DNA from: Myxococcales bacterium
GTDB taxonomy: Bacteria; Myxococcota_A; Polyangia; Polyangiales; Polyangiaceae
Assembly (NCBI GenBank): GCA_016720545.1
Contig: JADKKK010000015.1
Span: 44,872 to 108,871 of the forward strand
DNA: 64,000 bases
Direction of reading: 5' to 3'
Part shown: positions 46,658 to 57,355 of the stretch, one piece after another
How positions within the stretch are numbered: position 1 is the stretch's first letter
Layout: each line of letters opens with the position of its first letter
Program-made: the position numbers and the translations under genes
Notes under the pieces: model-generated
What the model was told of the DNA's origin: nothing
Seen by the model: the letters and a program-made list of their open reading frames with translations, nothing else
Database searches by the model: none

Positions 46658-48928
46658 CTACTTCTTCTTGGGCTTCTTCGCGGCAGGCGCCGGCGCCGTC
46701 GCCGGCGTCTCGGGGAAGCCTCGCTTGCGCATGAGGGCGCTGACGCCCGCGTCGCGGCCCCGGAACTGGCGGTAGGCGTCCGCGGGATCGACCGTGTTGC
46801 CGGCGGAGAACACGCTCTTGCGCAGGCGCTCGGCGACCGCCTTGTCGTAGGGACCCTTGCCTTCCTTGAAGGCCTCGAACGCGTCGGCCGTCAGCGTGTC
46901 GGACCAGAGATAGCTGTAGTATCCCGCCGAGTAGCCGTCGCCCGCGAACACGTGCGCGAACTGGGCGGTGCGGTGCCGCATCACGATCTCGGCCGGCATG
47001 CCGAGGCTCTTCAGCGTGTCGCGCTCGAACGCCGCGGCGTCAAACGGCTGGGCCCCAGCCTGGGGCGCGAGGTGGAGCTTCATGTCGACGAGCGCCGCCG
47101 ACAGATACTCGACCGTGCTGAAGCCCTCGTTGAACCTTCCGGCCTTGCGAATCTTCGCGACGAGCGCCTCGGGGATGGGCGCGCGCGTCTGGTAGTGCAG
47201 CGCGAAGCGCGAGAGCACCTCCGGGGTGTCGAGCCAGTGCTCGAGCAGCTGCGAGGGGAACTCGACGTAGTCGCGCGCCACCGAGGTGCCAGAGACGCTC
47301 GGGTACGTGACGTTGCTCGACAGGCCATGCAGCGCGTGGCCGAACTCGTGAAAGAGCGTGCGCGCGTCGTCCCAGCTGATGAGGACCGGCTCGCCGGGAT
47401 TGCCCTTCACGAAGTTGGCATTGTTGGAGACGATCGTGGAGACCTCGCCCTTGAAGCGCTCCTGGTTGCGATAGGCGTTCATCCAGGCGCCGGAGCGCTT
47501 GCCGGGGCGCGCGTACGGGTCGAAATACCAGAGCCCTACGTGCTTCCCGCCCGCCTTCTCTCGCACCTCGTACACGGTGACGTCGGGGTGGTAGACGGGC
47601 ACGCCGGCGGCGGGGACGAGCTCGAACCCGAACAGCTCGCCGGCCACGTAAAAAAGACCCAGGCGGAGCTGGTCGAGCTGCAGATAGGGCTTAATCTCGT
47701 TCTGGTCGAGATCGTACCGAGCCTTCCGCACCTTCTCCGCGTAGTAGCGGTAGTCCCACGGGGCGATCTTCGGCCTGCCGGGCTCCTTGTCGGCGATCGC
47801 CTGCATGTCTCGCACCTCCTCGCGCACGCGGAGGACGGCCGGCTTCCACACGGCCTCCATGAGGGTCATGGCGCGCTCGGGGGTCTTGGCCATGGAGTCT
47901 TCGAGGCGCCAGTGCGCGTGCGTCGGATACCCGAGCAGCTTGGCGCGCTCGGCCCGCAGCTTCAGGATCTCGGCGATGTGCGCGTTGTTGTCGTGGGCGT
48001 CGTGGTTGTCGCCGCGCTGCACGAAGTTCTTCCACACCTTCTCGCGCAGATCGCGCCGCGAGGAGAACGTGAGGAAGGGCTGGACCGAGGAGCGCGTGTT
48101 GGTGAACGCCCACTTTCCTTTCTGGCCCTTGGCCTCCGCGGCGGCGGCGGCGCCCTTCTTCACCGAGTCGGGGAGGCCGGCGAGGTCGGCCTCGCTCTCG
48201 AGCGTCGTGACGAAGCCCTCCTCGTCGGCGAGGAGGTTCTGGCTGAACTCGGTGTACAGCGTCGCGAGCCGCGCGTTGATCTCGGCGACTCGCTTCTTCG
48301 CAGGCGCGTCGAGGCGGGCGCCCGCGCGCGCGAAGTTCGTGGTGTGGAGCCACACGAGCCGCTGCTCTTCGGCCGTGAGCTTCGCCTTCTCCGGCGAGTC
48401 GTACACCGCCTGGATGCGCTTGAAGAGGGCGGCGTTCTGCGTGAGCTCGTCCGAGAACGCCGAGAGCACCGGCGCCATCTCCCGCTCCACGGCCTGGAAC
48501 GCCTTGTCGTTCATCGACGAGCTCCAGATGCCGAAGAGCGTGTTCACGTCGTTGAACGTGCGCCCCGCGTCCTCGAAGCGCGCGATGGTGTTGGCGAACG
48601 TGGGCGCGGCGGGGTCTTCGGTGATGGCCGACACGTCGCGGCGGTAGGCGTCCATCGCGGCCGTGAGCGCGGGCTTGAAGTCGGCGACGCGCACCTTGTC
48701 GAGCGGGGGCACCCCGCCGTACGGGCCAGCCCATTTCGCCGTCATCGCGAGCGGCGCGCTCGCGGGGGGCGGCGCCGAGGTCGAGGCCGTCGCGGAGGCG
48801 GGCGCGGAGGTCGACGCGGCAGGCGCGACGGGAGGCGTCCCGTTGCCGCAGGCGGCGAGGCCGCAGGCGAGGGAGGCGAGCGAGACGAGGGACGCGAGGC
48901 CAAGGAGAGCGAGAGGCGGGCGCAGCAT
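46658..48928 (-). CDS. M3 family oligopeptidase (lipoprotein)
   Basis: A 756-residue zinc metallopeptidase of the thimet/oligopeptidase A group. A signal peptide and lipobox (LAAC) are followed by an Ala/Ser/Thr linker to about 60, then helical domains and the catalytic HEFGHALHGLSSN (HExxH, near 525) with the third ligand Glu in RDYVEFPSQLLEHW. It degrades short peptides, here probably in the periplasm or at the surface. Peptide turnover after protease action or predation is a plausible role. Confidence 0.93.
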   Translation of the reverse strand: MLRPPLALLGLASLVSLASLACGLAACGNGTPPVAPAASTSAPASATASTSAPPPASAPLAMTAKWAGPYGGVPPLDKVRVADFKPALTAAMDAYRRDVSAITEDPAAPTFANTIARFEDAGRTFNDVNTLFGIWSSSMNDKAFQAVEREMAPVLSAFSDELTQNAALFKRIQAVYDSPEKAKLTAEEQRLVWLHTTNFARAGARLDAPAKKRVAEINARLATLYTEFSQNLLADEEGFVTTLESEADLAGLPDSVKKGAAAAAEAKGQKGKWAFTNTRSSVQPFLTFSSRRDLREKVWKNFVQRGDNHDAHDNNAHIAEILKLRAERAKLLGYPTHAHWRLEDSMAKTPERAMTLMEAVWKPAVLRVREEVRDMQAIADKEPGRPKIAPWDYRYYAEKVRKARYDLDQNEIKPYLQLDQLRLGLFYVAGELFGFELVPAAGVPVYHPDVTVYEVREKAGGKHVGLWYFDPYARPGKRSGAWMNAYRNQERFKGEVSTIVSNNANFVKGNPGEPVLISWDDARTLFHEFGHALHGLSSNVTYPSVSGTSVARDYVEFPSQLLEHWLDTPEVLSRFALHYQTRAPIPEALVAKIRKAGRFNEGFSTVEYLSAALVDMKLHLAPQAGAQPFDAAAFERDTLKSLGMPAEIVMRHRTAQFAHVFAGDGYSAGYYSYLWSDTLTADAFEAFKEGKGPYDKAVAERLRKSVFSAGNTVDPADAYRQFRGRDAGVSALMRKRGFPETPATAPAPAAKKPKKK

Positions 48929-49109
48929 GGCACCACACGTGCCGCGTCTCGGCGCGGGAGTCAATGCGAGCCGCGCCAGCGTGGAGGCGGCGCGGCCCTT
49001 GACGAAGCCTCGCTCCGACCAGATACTTCGCACGCTAAAGGTTTCACCCCGTACGACCCCAGCTCGCCGAGCCGCGCGCGTCGGCTCCATCCACGAAGAG
49101 GTACCTCCC

Positions 49110-51200
49110 ATGTCCGATCTCAGGTTCGACGGCCGCGTCGCCATCGTGACCGGCGCCGGCAACGGCCTCGGCCGCTCCCACGCCCTTCTGCTCGCGTCGC
49201 GTGGCGCGAAGGTCGTGGTCAACGATCTCGGCGGCGGCCACACCGGCGGCGGCAAATCGAGCGCGGCGGCCGACAAGGTGGTCGAAGAGATCAAGGCGGC
49301 GGGCGGCGAGGCCGTGGCGAACTACGACTCCGTGGAAGACGGCGCGAACATCGTGAAGTCCGCGGTGGACGCGTTCGGGAAGGTCGACATCGTCATCAAC
49401 AACGCCGGCATCCTGCGCGACGTCTCGTTCCAGAAGATGACCCAGGAGGACTGGGACCTCATCTACCGGGTCCACGTGCTCGGCGCGTACCGCGTCACCA
49501 AGGCCGCGTGGGACCTCATGCGCGATCAGGGCTTCGGCCGGGTGGTGTTCACGGCCAGCGCCGCGGGCATCTACGGCAACTTCGGCCAGGCGAACTACAG
49601 CATGGCGAAGCTCGGCATCCACGGCTTCGCGCAGACACTGGCGCTCGAGGGCAAGAAGAAGAACGTGCTCGTGAACACCATCGCGCCCATCGCGGGGTCG
49701 CGCATGACCGAGACCGTGCTCCCGAAGGACCTCATCGACGCCCTCAAGCCCGAGTACGTGACGCCCCTCGTCGCGTACCTCTGCCACGAGTCGAATGAGG
49801 AGACCGGCTCGCTCTTCGAGGTGGGCGGCGGCTTCATGGGCAAGCTCCGCTGGGAGCGCGCGGAGGGCAAGGTCTTCAAGCTCGGGCGCGACATCACCCC
49901 CGACGCCGTGAAGAAAGCCTTCTCCGACATCACGAGCTTCGAGAAGAGCTCGCACCCCACCGACATCACCTCGTCGATGCAGCCCATCCTGGGTAACCTC
50001 GGCTCGAAGAGCCTCGGGGGCAACGAGCACATCGACGTCGATCAGGCGCTGGGCTACGCCTTCCCCGAGCAGTCGTCGTCGTACGACGAGCGCGATCTCG
50101 CGCTCTACGCGCTGGGCATCGGGCACGGCAAAGACCCGAACGACGCCTCCGAGCTGCAGTACGTGTACGAGAACTACGGGAACGGCTTCGTCGCCGACCC
50201 CACGTTCGCCGTCATTCCTGCCATTCGCCTCGTGTTCGAGAACGCCAAGAAGGGCGTCAAGGCGCCCGGCATGAACTACGGCTTCGACCGCATCCTGCAC
50301 GGCGAGCAGTACACAGCGGTGAAGCGCCCGCTGCCGCCGAACGCGAAGCTCACGCACAAGGCGCGCGTGAAGGACATCTTCGACAAGGGCAAGAACGCCA
50401 TCGTCGTCACCGAGATCAAGAGCTTCGACGAGTCGGGCGAGGAGCTCATCCACAACGAGCTCACCACGTTCGTGCGCGGCGCGGGCGGCTGGGGCGGCGA
50501 TCGCGGCCCGTCGGTCGAGAGCAACGTGCCCCCCAGCCGCGCGCCCGACGTCGTCACCGAGGAGAAGATCAGCGAGAACCAGACCCTGCTCTATCGGCTC
50601 TCGGGCGACACGAACCCGCTCCACGTCGACCCAGGGTTCGCGCAGGCGTTCGGGTTCCCGCGGCCGATCCTGCACGGACTCTGCACGTTCGGGTTCGCGG
50701 GCCGCCACGTCATCAAGGCGTTCGCCAACAACGATCCGCGCCTCTTCAAGTGCATCAAGGTGCGCTTCTCCGAGAGCGTCTTCCCCGGCGAGACGCTCGT
50801 CACCGAAATGTGGAAAGAGAGCGACCAGAAGATCCTCTTCCGCTGCAAGGTGAAGGAGCGCGACAAGGTGGTCATCACCGGCGCGGCGCTGGAGCTCTAC
50901 AAGGAGATCCCCAAGGCCAAAGCGAAGGGCGCGGCGAAGGCCGAGCGCCGCAGCCGCCGCCCCGGCGGCGCAGGGCGAGCCCACGAGCGCCGAGATCGTG
51001 GAGGTCATCAAGGACCACGTGGCGAAGAACGTGAAGGAGCTCACGAGCAACGTGAACGCGAGCTACGTGTTCAACCTCACGAGCCCGGCCTCGGCGTTCA
51101 GCATCGATCTGCGCCAGGGCCAAGGCTCGGTCGCGATGGGCGCGATGGCCAAGCCCGACTGCACCCTCGAGCTCACCGACAGCGGATTTCCTCGACATGA
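49110..51200 (+). CDS. Multifunctional beta-oxidation enzyme, SDR plus MaoC part
   Basis: The readable frame gives a short-chain dehydrogenase (residues 1-300) with TGAGNGLG (NAD binding), NNAG and catalytic YSMAK, followed by a MaoC-like hydratase part (about 325-600) with the YRLSGDTNPLHVDPGFAQAFGFPRPILHGLCTFGF motif. This is the layout of peroxisomal multifunctional enzyme type 2: hydration of 2-enoyl-CoA and oxidation of 3-hydroxyacyl-CoA. The frame is lost at about 50943 and ends at an artificial stop; SCP2 domains continue in another frame to 52131. Net, this is one gene of about 49110-52131 with three indels. It is followed by the SCP-x thiolase, completing a beta-oxidation cycle. Confidence 0.87.
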   Translation: MSDLRFDGRVAIVTGAGNGLGRSHALLLASRGAKVVVNDLGGGHTGGGKSSAAADKVVEEIKAAGGEAVANYDSVEDGANIVKSAVDAFGKVDIVINNAGILRDVSFQKMTQEDWDLIYRVHVLGAYRVTKAAWDLMRDQGFGRVVFTASAAGIYGNFGQANYSMAKLGIHGFAQTLALEGKKKNVLVNTIAPIAGSRMTETVLPKDLIDALKPEYVTPLVAYLCHESNEETGSLFEVGGGFMGKLRWERAEGKVFKLGRDITPDAVKKAFSDITSFEKSSHPTDITSSMQPILGNLGSKSLGGNEHIDVDQALGYAFPEQSSSYDERDLALYALGIGHGKDPNDASELQYVYENYGNGFVADPTFAVIPAIRLVFENAKKGVKAPGMNYGFDRILHGEQYTAVKRPLPPNAKLTHKARVKDIFDKGKNAIVVTEIKSFDESGEELIHNELTTFVRGAGGWGGDRGPSVESNVPPSRAPDVVTEEKISENQTLLYRLSGDTNPLHVDPGFAQAFGFPRPILHGLCTFGFAGRHVIKAFANNDPRLFKCIKVRFSESVFPGETLVTEMWKESDQKILFRCKVKERDKVVITGAALELYKEIPKAKAKGAAKAERRSRRPGGAGRAHERRDRGGHQGPRGEEREGAHEQRERELRVQPHEPGLGVQHRSAPGPRLGRDGRDGQARLHPRAHRQRISST

Positions 51201-52131
51201 CCAGCGGCAAGGCCGATCCGCAGAAGCTCTACTTCGGCGGCAAGCTGAAGATCAGCGGCAACGTCATGGCGTCGCAGAAGCTCACCTTCCTGAAGAAGAT
51301 CGATCCGGCGGCGGCCAAGGAGGTCGTGGCCAAGCTCCGCGGCGCAGGCGGGGCGCGAGCGCCACGACGAGCGCCGGCGCGCCGCCGAGCGCGGACACGG
51401 GCGCGCCGACGAGCGCCGACGGCTTCGCGGTGATCGGCGATCACGTCGCCAAGAACCCGGAGCTCGCGGCCAAGATCGGCCACGTCTTCGTGTTCGCCCT
51501 CACCGGCCCCGACAGCGCGTGGACGGTCGACCTGAAGAACGGGGAGGGCGCGGTCTCCCCCGGCGCGGTCGAGAAGGCCGACTGCACGCTCACCCTCAGC
51601 GACGCCGATTTTCTCGACATGATGAGCGGCAAGGCCGATCCGCAGAAGCTCTACTTTGGCGGCAAGCTCAAGATCACGGGCAACGTGATGGCCTCGCAGA
51701 AGCTCGAGTTCCTGAAGAAGATCGACGCCAAGGCCGCCGAAGAGGCGGTGCGGAGGGCGCGTGCGGCCGGCGCCCCGAAGGCCGCGGCGCCCGTGGCCCA
51801 GAGCGCGCGTGAGGCGGCGGCCGGCAAGGTCTTCGCGGCGCTCGCGACGCGTGTCGCGGCCACCCCCGGCCTCGTCGCCGAGGTGGGCGCGGTGCTCAAG
51901 TTCACCGTCACGTCGCCCGACGCGGTGTGGACCGTCGACCTCAAGAACGGGGCCGGCTCGGTCACCGCGGGCGCGGGCGCGGCGGACGCCACGCTCACGT
52001 TGGCCGACGAAGATCTCGAGCGGCTCGCCAAGGGCGAGGACCCGCGAGGGCTCTTCCAGCTCGGGCGCCTGCGCATCGACGGTGATGTGCAAGCCGCGAA
52101 GAAGATTGGGTTTTTGAAGCAGCTCGCGTGA
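50998..52131 (+). CDS. SCP2 sterol-carrier repeats, tail of the multifunctional enzyme
   Basis: Three SCP2 domains of about 100 residues can be read: 50985-51330 (frames +1 then +2, broken near 51185 and 51350), 51430-51770 (FAVIGDHVAKNPELAAKIGHVFVFALTGPDSAWTVDLKNGEG ... DFLDMMSGKADPQKLYFGGKLKITGNV) and 51800-52131 (AALATRVAATPGLVAEVGAVLKFTVTSPDAVWTVDLKN). SCP2 binds acyl-CoA or sterol and presents it to the enzyme. Each repeat keeps the D-F-x-x-M-x-x-G-K-A-D-P-Q-K-L-x-F-x-G-K-L-x-x-G motif. Tandem triplication is unusual; the indels suggest assembly errors rather than a separate gene. Confidence 0.75.
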   Translation: MEVIKDHVAKNVKELTSNVNASYVFNLTSPASAFSIDLRQGQGSVAMGAMAKPDCTLELTDSGFPRHDQRQGRSAEALLRRQAEDQRQRHGVAEAHLPEEDRSGGGQGGRGQAPRRRRGASATTSAGAPPSADTGAPTSADGFAVIGDHVAKNPELAAKIGHVFVFALTGPDSAWTVDLKNGEGAVSPGAVEKADCTLTLSDADFLDMMSGKADPQKLYFGGKLKITGNVMASQKLEFLKKIDAKAAEEAVRRARAAGAPKAAAPVAQSAREAAAGKVFAALATRVAATPGLVAEVGAVLKFTVTSPDAVWTVDLKNGAGSVTAGAGAADATLTLADEDLERLAKGEDPRGLFQLGRLRIDGDVQAAKKIGFLKQLA

Positions 52132-52165
52132 GCGTGCAGGCTCCAGCCATCGAAAGGAAGAGACC

Positions 52166-53344
52166 ATGAGCAGGCGAGTCAACGTGATCGGCGTGGGCAT
52201 GACGAAGTTCCAGAAGCCCGGCGCGAGCGACGAGTACAACGTGATGGCCGCGAACGCGGCGCGCGCGGCCCTGGCCGACGCGAAGGTGAAATACGAAGAC
52301 GTCGAGCAGGCCTTCGTCGGCTACGTGTACGGCGACAGCACCTGCGGGCAGCGCGCGGTGTACGACGTGGGCCTCACGGGCATCCCCGTGTTCAACGTGA
52401 ACAACAACTGCTCCACGGGCTCCACCGCGCTCATGCTGGCGCGCCAGGCGATCGAGGCGGGCGCGGAGTGCGTGCTCGCGCTCGGCTTCGAGAAGATGGA
52501 GAAGGGCGCGCTCGGGTCGAAGTTCACCGACCGCACGAACCCGCTCGAGTGGCAGGCGAACCTCATGAACAAGGTGCAGGGCTTCAACCAGGCCCCGCCC
52601 GCGGCGCAGATGTTCGGCGGCGCCGGCCGCGAGTACCGGTGGAAGTACGGCACGAAGCGCGAGACCTTCGCGAAGGTGAGCGCCAAGGCCCGCCAGCACG
52701 CCGCGAACAACCCCTACGCGCTGTTCAACAACGTGCTCAGCGTGGAGGAGGTGCTCGCCTCCGAGGAGGTGTTCGACCCGCTCACGCGCTACCAGTGCTG
52801 CCCGCCCACCTGCGGCGCCGCCGCGGCCATTCTCTGCTCCGACGAGTTCGCGCGGAGAATGGGCATCACGAAGCCCGTGTACATCGCGGCGCAGGCGATG
52901 ACCACCGATCGGCCCTCGAGCTTCGAGGAAGACAGCATGATCAAGATGGTCGGCTACGACATGTCGAAGGCGGCCGCGAAGAAGGTCTACGAGCAGGCGG
53001 GCCTCGGCCCGAAGGACGTGCAGGTGGTCGAGCTGCACGACTGCTTCACCGCCAACGAGATCCTCACCTACGAGGCGCTCGGCCTCTGCGGCGAGGGCGA
53101 GGCGGAGAAGTTCATCGAGGAGGGGAACAACACCTACGGCGGCACCTTCGTCACGAACCCCTCGGGCGGCCTCCTGTCGAAGGGGCACCCGCTCGGCGCC
53201 ACCGGCCTCGCGCAGTGCACCGAGCTCGTGTGGCAGCTCCGCGGCACCTCCGAGAAGCGCCAGGTCGCGGGCGCGAAGGTCGCGCTGCAGCACAACCTCG
53301 GCCTCGGCGGCGCGTGCGTGGTGACCATGTATCGGAACGACTGA
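52166..53344 (+). CDS. SCP-x type thiolase
   Basis: A 392-residue thiolase-fold protein of the sterol-carrier-protein-x group. The cysteine motif FNVNNNCSTGSTAL (about 85), a second Cys-rich region (RYQCCPPTCGAAAAI), HDCFTANEIL and NPSGGLLSKGHPLGATGLAQC with the catalytic His are all visible. It performs the thiolytic step on 3-ketoacyl-CoA, completing beta-oxidation with the preceding enzyme. GGAAGAG precedes the ATG. It lacks its own SCP2 domain, which instead sits on the upstream protein. Confidence 0.93.
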   Translation: MSRRVNVIGVGMTKFQKPGASDEYNVMAANAARAALADAKVKYEDVEQAFVGYVYGDSTCGQRAVYDVGLTGIPVFNVNNNCSTGSTALMLARQAIEAGAECVLALGFEKMEKGALGSKFTDRTNPLEWQANLMNKVQGFNQAPPAAQMFGGAGREYRWKYGTKRETFAKVSAKARQHAANNPYALFNNVLSVEEVLASEEVFDPLTRYQCCPPTCGAAAAILCSDEFARRMGITKPVYIAAQAMTTDRPSSFEEDSMIKMVGYDMSKAAAKKVYEQAGLGPKDVQVVELHDCFTANEILTYEALGLCGEGEAEKFIEEGNNTYGGTFVTNPSGGLLSKGHPLGATGLAQCTELVWQLRGTSEKRQVAGAKVALQHNLGLGGACVVTMYRND

Positions 53345-53422
53345 GCGCCTGCAGTCGTGGCCCCGGCGCGACTCCGGGGTCTGGCCGGGCGCGGACCCCG
53401 GCGCCGCAGTGAGGACTGACGG

Positions 53423-54407
53423 CTACGGGCGGAGTGCAGAGAGAGCGAATAATTGTCCGACGATCTGCGCGCGTGAACGTGGCAGACCCCGCGCGCAGAG
53501 CGACGGGATGTGGCCCTTCTTGATGGCCCACGCTCGGCGGCCCCGCCGGCCTGGCGCCCGAGTAGCGCGTCACCTGGTCCCCGGGCCGTCGAGCTTCGAC
53601 TCGAGATCGAGGGGGCGCGGACGTGTCGGGCGCGGCGCCGCAGCCGCCGAGCTTCGCCCATTGGCTCACGACGGCCTCGGCGCCGGGGTAGCTCCCGCCG
53701 AGATCGCCGCCGCCGTACGCGATCGTTCCGTCCTTCGTGCCGTGGATCTGGAGCACGCTCACGGGCTGCGTGGGCGCGCACTGCGAAGGATCCGAGCCCA
53801 TGGAGCCCGCGAGGCTCACGATGGCGGCGATCTGCTCCGAGCGCGCGCACGCCATGCGGTGCGACATGAAGCCGCCGTTCGAGTGGCCAACGAGGAAGAT
53901 TCGCTTCGGGTCCACCGTGTATTTTGCCTGGATCTCCTTGATGAGATCGCTCACGTAGGCCGTGTCGTCGACGCCGGTCTTCCCGAAATCGCAGCAGGCG
54001 TAGGTGCTGTTCCAGAAGCGCTTGCCGTCCTTGTCGACCTTGCCGTCGGGGTTCACGTACAAGAAGCCGCGGGCGTCGGCCGCGGCCTTCAGGTTGAAGT
54101 AGATCTCCTGCACGAGCCCCGAGGCGCCGTACCCGTGGAGCAGCACGACCAGCGGCGCGGGCACGCCGGGCTTGTACCCTGGCGGGACGTGCACCGCGAC
54201 CGGGCGGTCGCCGCCCACCGGCCCGGGCTCGGCCGCGTCGACTCCCGCGGCCGCGTCGACCCCGGGCGTGGGCGTGACGCCGGCGTCGGTGGCGGGGGCT
54301 GGCGACGACGTGGAGGAGCACGCCGGGAAGAGCAGCGCGGAGAGCGAGACCGCGGCGGCAGCCGCGAGCGCGCGAGCGCTCCGGGGCGGGAGGGGCGAAG
54401 AGAACAT
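53423..54407 (-). pseudogene. PHB-depolymerase-like esterase lipoprotein with frameshifted 3' end
   Basis: A lipoprotein (lipobox PACS) of the LpqC/Esterase_phb family. Intact are the oxyanion/strand LVVLLHGYGASGLVQEIYFNL, the nucleophile elbow LVGHSNGGFMSHRMA and the Asp strand VSVLQIHGTKDGTIAYGG. The C-terminal 70 residues with the catalytic His are spread over three frames between about 53490 and 53620 (LDLESKLDG, GDQVTRYSG and WAIKKGHIPSL can be read), ending at a stop at 53423. As written the open frame runs on into the thiolase gene. Likely target is polyhydroxyalkanoate or a feruloyl-type ester. Either a dead gene or indel errors. Confidence 0.65.
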
Positions 54408-54501
54408 GCGCGGGTACTTACAACGGAATCGCGCCGCGCGCCCGTCGGCGGTTCTTGCACGCCGGTGTGGCTCCCGTGACCCACGCCCACGCCACGCGCA
54501 G

Positions 54502-57355
54502 CTACGAGCTCGAGCTCACCCTCCCGATCGACGCGGGCGGAGGGAGCCGAGGGCCCGCCGTGTGCTCGATGTGCACGGGTGGCCGGACCTCGGTCGGCGC
54601 GAGCTCGCGCGGTCCTCGCGCTCCCTCGGCGGCGGCGCGCGCGCGCCGCGCGACCCCTTCGGCGATGCTGGCCCCCGTGCGCCGAAACAGCTCGGAGGAG
54701 AGCCCCGTCTGCAGAGAGTGCGTGAGGGAGTCGTCGCGAATGCCGTAGTACACGTAGGCGCCGGGCAACGTGTGCAGCTCGGTCGTGCACGCCGCGCGGC
54801 ACGCGAGCTCCACGTCGGCGCTGACGCGCCACGCCGTGGAGAACCCGCCGATCCGCTCGATGAGCGATCGTCGCATGAGCGCGGCCGGATGCGGAGTCAC
54901 GTAGTGACCCGTGCTCCGGGCCGTGGCGGCGCCCTTCGCGGGGTGCGCGCGGTACTGCACCAACACCGCGCGTTCGTCGACCGCGCACAGATCGGCGCCG
55001 ACGAGCTCGGCGCCCTCTCGCTGGGCGAAGGCGAGCTGAACCTCCAGGCGGTCCACCGCGGACCAGTCGTCGGCGTCTTGGATCATGATCCACTCGTGGT
55101 CCGTCGCGTCGATCACGGCTTGTGTGAGCGCGTACGGTCCCACGTGCTCGCGGCATTGGGTGAATGTGACCGAAGGGAACTCGCGCAAGAGCGCGTCCGG
55201 CACCGCGTCGGCGGCGTCGGCCACCACGACGATGGTGTCGGGCGCGCGCGTCTGCGTCACCAGACTATGGAGCGCGCGACCGAGCCACCGAGCACATCGG
55301 TAATACGGCACGATCGCCAAGACGCGCGCGGTGGTCGCCGCGACGACCGGCGCGTCGTGCGCGTGGTGCGCGTCGGCGCCAAGCGCCGCCTCCCACACGA
55401 GGCGCGCGCTGGGATCGAAGGCCCGCGCGAGGAGCGTGTCTGCGGTGCGGGCCTCGGCGAGGAGCGAGGCCAACAAGGCACCTTCGAGCACCACCGCGGC
55501 GCCGCGAAGCTGCGCGAAGGTCACACGGTCCTCGCGGCGAAGGGGGATGTCGGGCAGCACGCGCGCCTGCCCGAGCGTAAGCGCCGCGAAAGGGACGAGG
55601 GGGATCGGCGCATCGGAGGGGAGCACGAGCCCGAGGCGCGCGGTCGAGGAGCGCCGCGGCCTCGGCAGAGCCGAGCTCGAGCAGGCCCCGCGCGACCGCC
55701 GCGGTGGCGTACGGCTGGCTCGGCTCGGGCAGCAGCACCGGCGAGAGGTTCTGCGCCCGGGCGAGATCGAGCACCTCGCGCGCGCGCCGCCGCGCCCCGG
55801 CGAGCGTCGCCGGCAGCCCGAAGCAGAGCACCGTCGTGCTCTCCGCGTCGTAGTGGGCGACGGGACGCCCGGCCAGCGCGGAGCCGTCCAGGCTCAGCAT
55901 TCCCGAGAACACGAGGAGTCGGAGGGAGCGCGCCACGGCGTCCTCGGCGTCCGCCAGGGGGCGGCCGGCGATCGTGGCGAGCTCTCGCGCGATCTGCTCC
56001 GGCGAGGTGGGCTCGGCGAGCGATGCCACCACGAACGCCGACGTGCCGTGGAAGAACACCCGCTCGCCCTCGAGCTCGAGGACGAGGCCCCCGTCGCCCT
56101 GGTCCGTGAGCTCCGCGTCGGGAGGCAGCGACAGCACGCGGGTCGATCGCGCGAGGGCGCGGCCAGCGCTCATGGCGTCGATGCGTCGGCGCAGCTCCGG
56201 ATCCGCGCAGAGCTCGCGCGCGAGACTCAACCGGCCGAGGGCGACGGCGGACAGCGCGCAGAGCTTGGGGAGCTCCTGCGCGAAGAGCGAAATAGGAACG
56301 CCTCGGCGCTCGGCAGGCGGCTCTCGGAGGAGCGCCAGGCCTCCCTCGAGGACCTCTTCATGTGCGCCGCGCGAGGCGAGATGCGCGATCTCTAGCCAGC
56401 GAAGGAAGTCGTCGCGAGGGAACGCCCCCCTCGCCTCCGCGAGGAGCCCTTGGCCCTCCGCGTCCAAGGTCCCCTGTCGCGCGAGCCTGTAGGCGAGCGC
56501 GCCTCCCAGCACTCCCGATTGCACCGCCTCGTAGGGCGGCGCGTTCGACCTCCAGCTCATCACGTCGAGGCCCCCGGCCGACGCTCGAAGCTCCGCCCGA
56601 GTGAGCGCTACGGCGCGATCCCACGCGACGGCCGCCTCGTCGTGGCGGTCGAGGGCGCTCAGCGTGTTCGCGAGCTCCATGAATATGTAGGACCTATCAG
56701 GTTGTTCGACGACCGCCGCCTCGAGCATGGCTAAGTCGCGCTGCCGCTTGCGGGCCTTCGCGTCGACGCTGTAGCCGAGGTGGAGGAACCGCAGCGGGAC
56801 TTGGCCAAAGCCGAGGCCCTCGGTGTGCTGGAGGCGGTACGCGTCCACCAGGGGTGTCTCGTGGAGCGCGTTGTGCCAGCGGAGGTCGTCGCGCAGCGCG
56901 AAGAGCCGAGGCTCGTCGTACGGGAGGCTGTCCTCGCGGGCGATGAAGGAGACCGTGGCGCCCACGTGCGCGCGGGGATCGAGGTTGTCGCGCCAGCGCT
57001 CCTTCGCGTCGCAGAGGGCGCTCACGCGCTCGTCTGCGTCGACGGAGAGGAAGAAGTCGAAGCGCCCAACCGACTTGGCGACGGCGAGGGCGTGGTTCCG
57101 CGCGTCGTCGAAGCGACCGTTCCACGGGAAATAGCCCACGACGGCGCCCAGAGACGCGGCGATCTCGGCGGAGCCGTCGCGGCTGCCTGTGTCCACCACG
57201 ACGATGGCGTCGACGAGGGCCCGGAGCGCCATCAGGCAGTCGTGGAGGTTGTGCGCCTCGTCACGCACGATGAGCACGGCGACGACGCGGACCGCGGCCG
57301 GTGGCGAGACCGTCGCTTCGCCGGACGCCGAGGGCATCACGGGCATCACGCGCAT
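54502..57355 (-). pseudogene. Double glycosyltransferase with TPR and PqqD-like domain, frameshifted
   Basis: Two frames form one protein of about 950 residues. The first glycosyltransferase family 2 domain (RVVAVLIVRDEAHNLHDCL ... IVVVDTGSRDGSAEI ... FFLSVDADE) is followed by TPR-like helices, then a PqqD-like segment (SLPPDAELTDQGDGGLVLEL ... IARELATIAGRPLADAEDAV), and a second GT2 domain (TTARVLAIVPYYRCARWLGRALHSLVTQTRAPDTIVVVAD ... WIMIQDADDWSAVDRLEVQL). The break lies near 55640: LLDRA continues as ARLGLVLPSDAPIPLVPF in the other frame after removal of one base. Could add sugars to surface polymers or to a peptide. The ATG at 57355 overlaps the stop of the secreted protein gene. Confidence 0.7.

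Noticed and set aside
53151..53422. Extension of the esterase frame into the thiolase gene
   Set aside because: The extension is Arg/Pro/Gly-rich shadow sequence produced by a frameshift near 53600. The matching C-terminus reads in other frames and stops at 53423.
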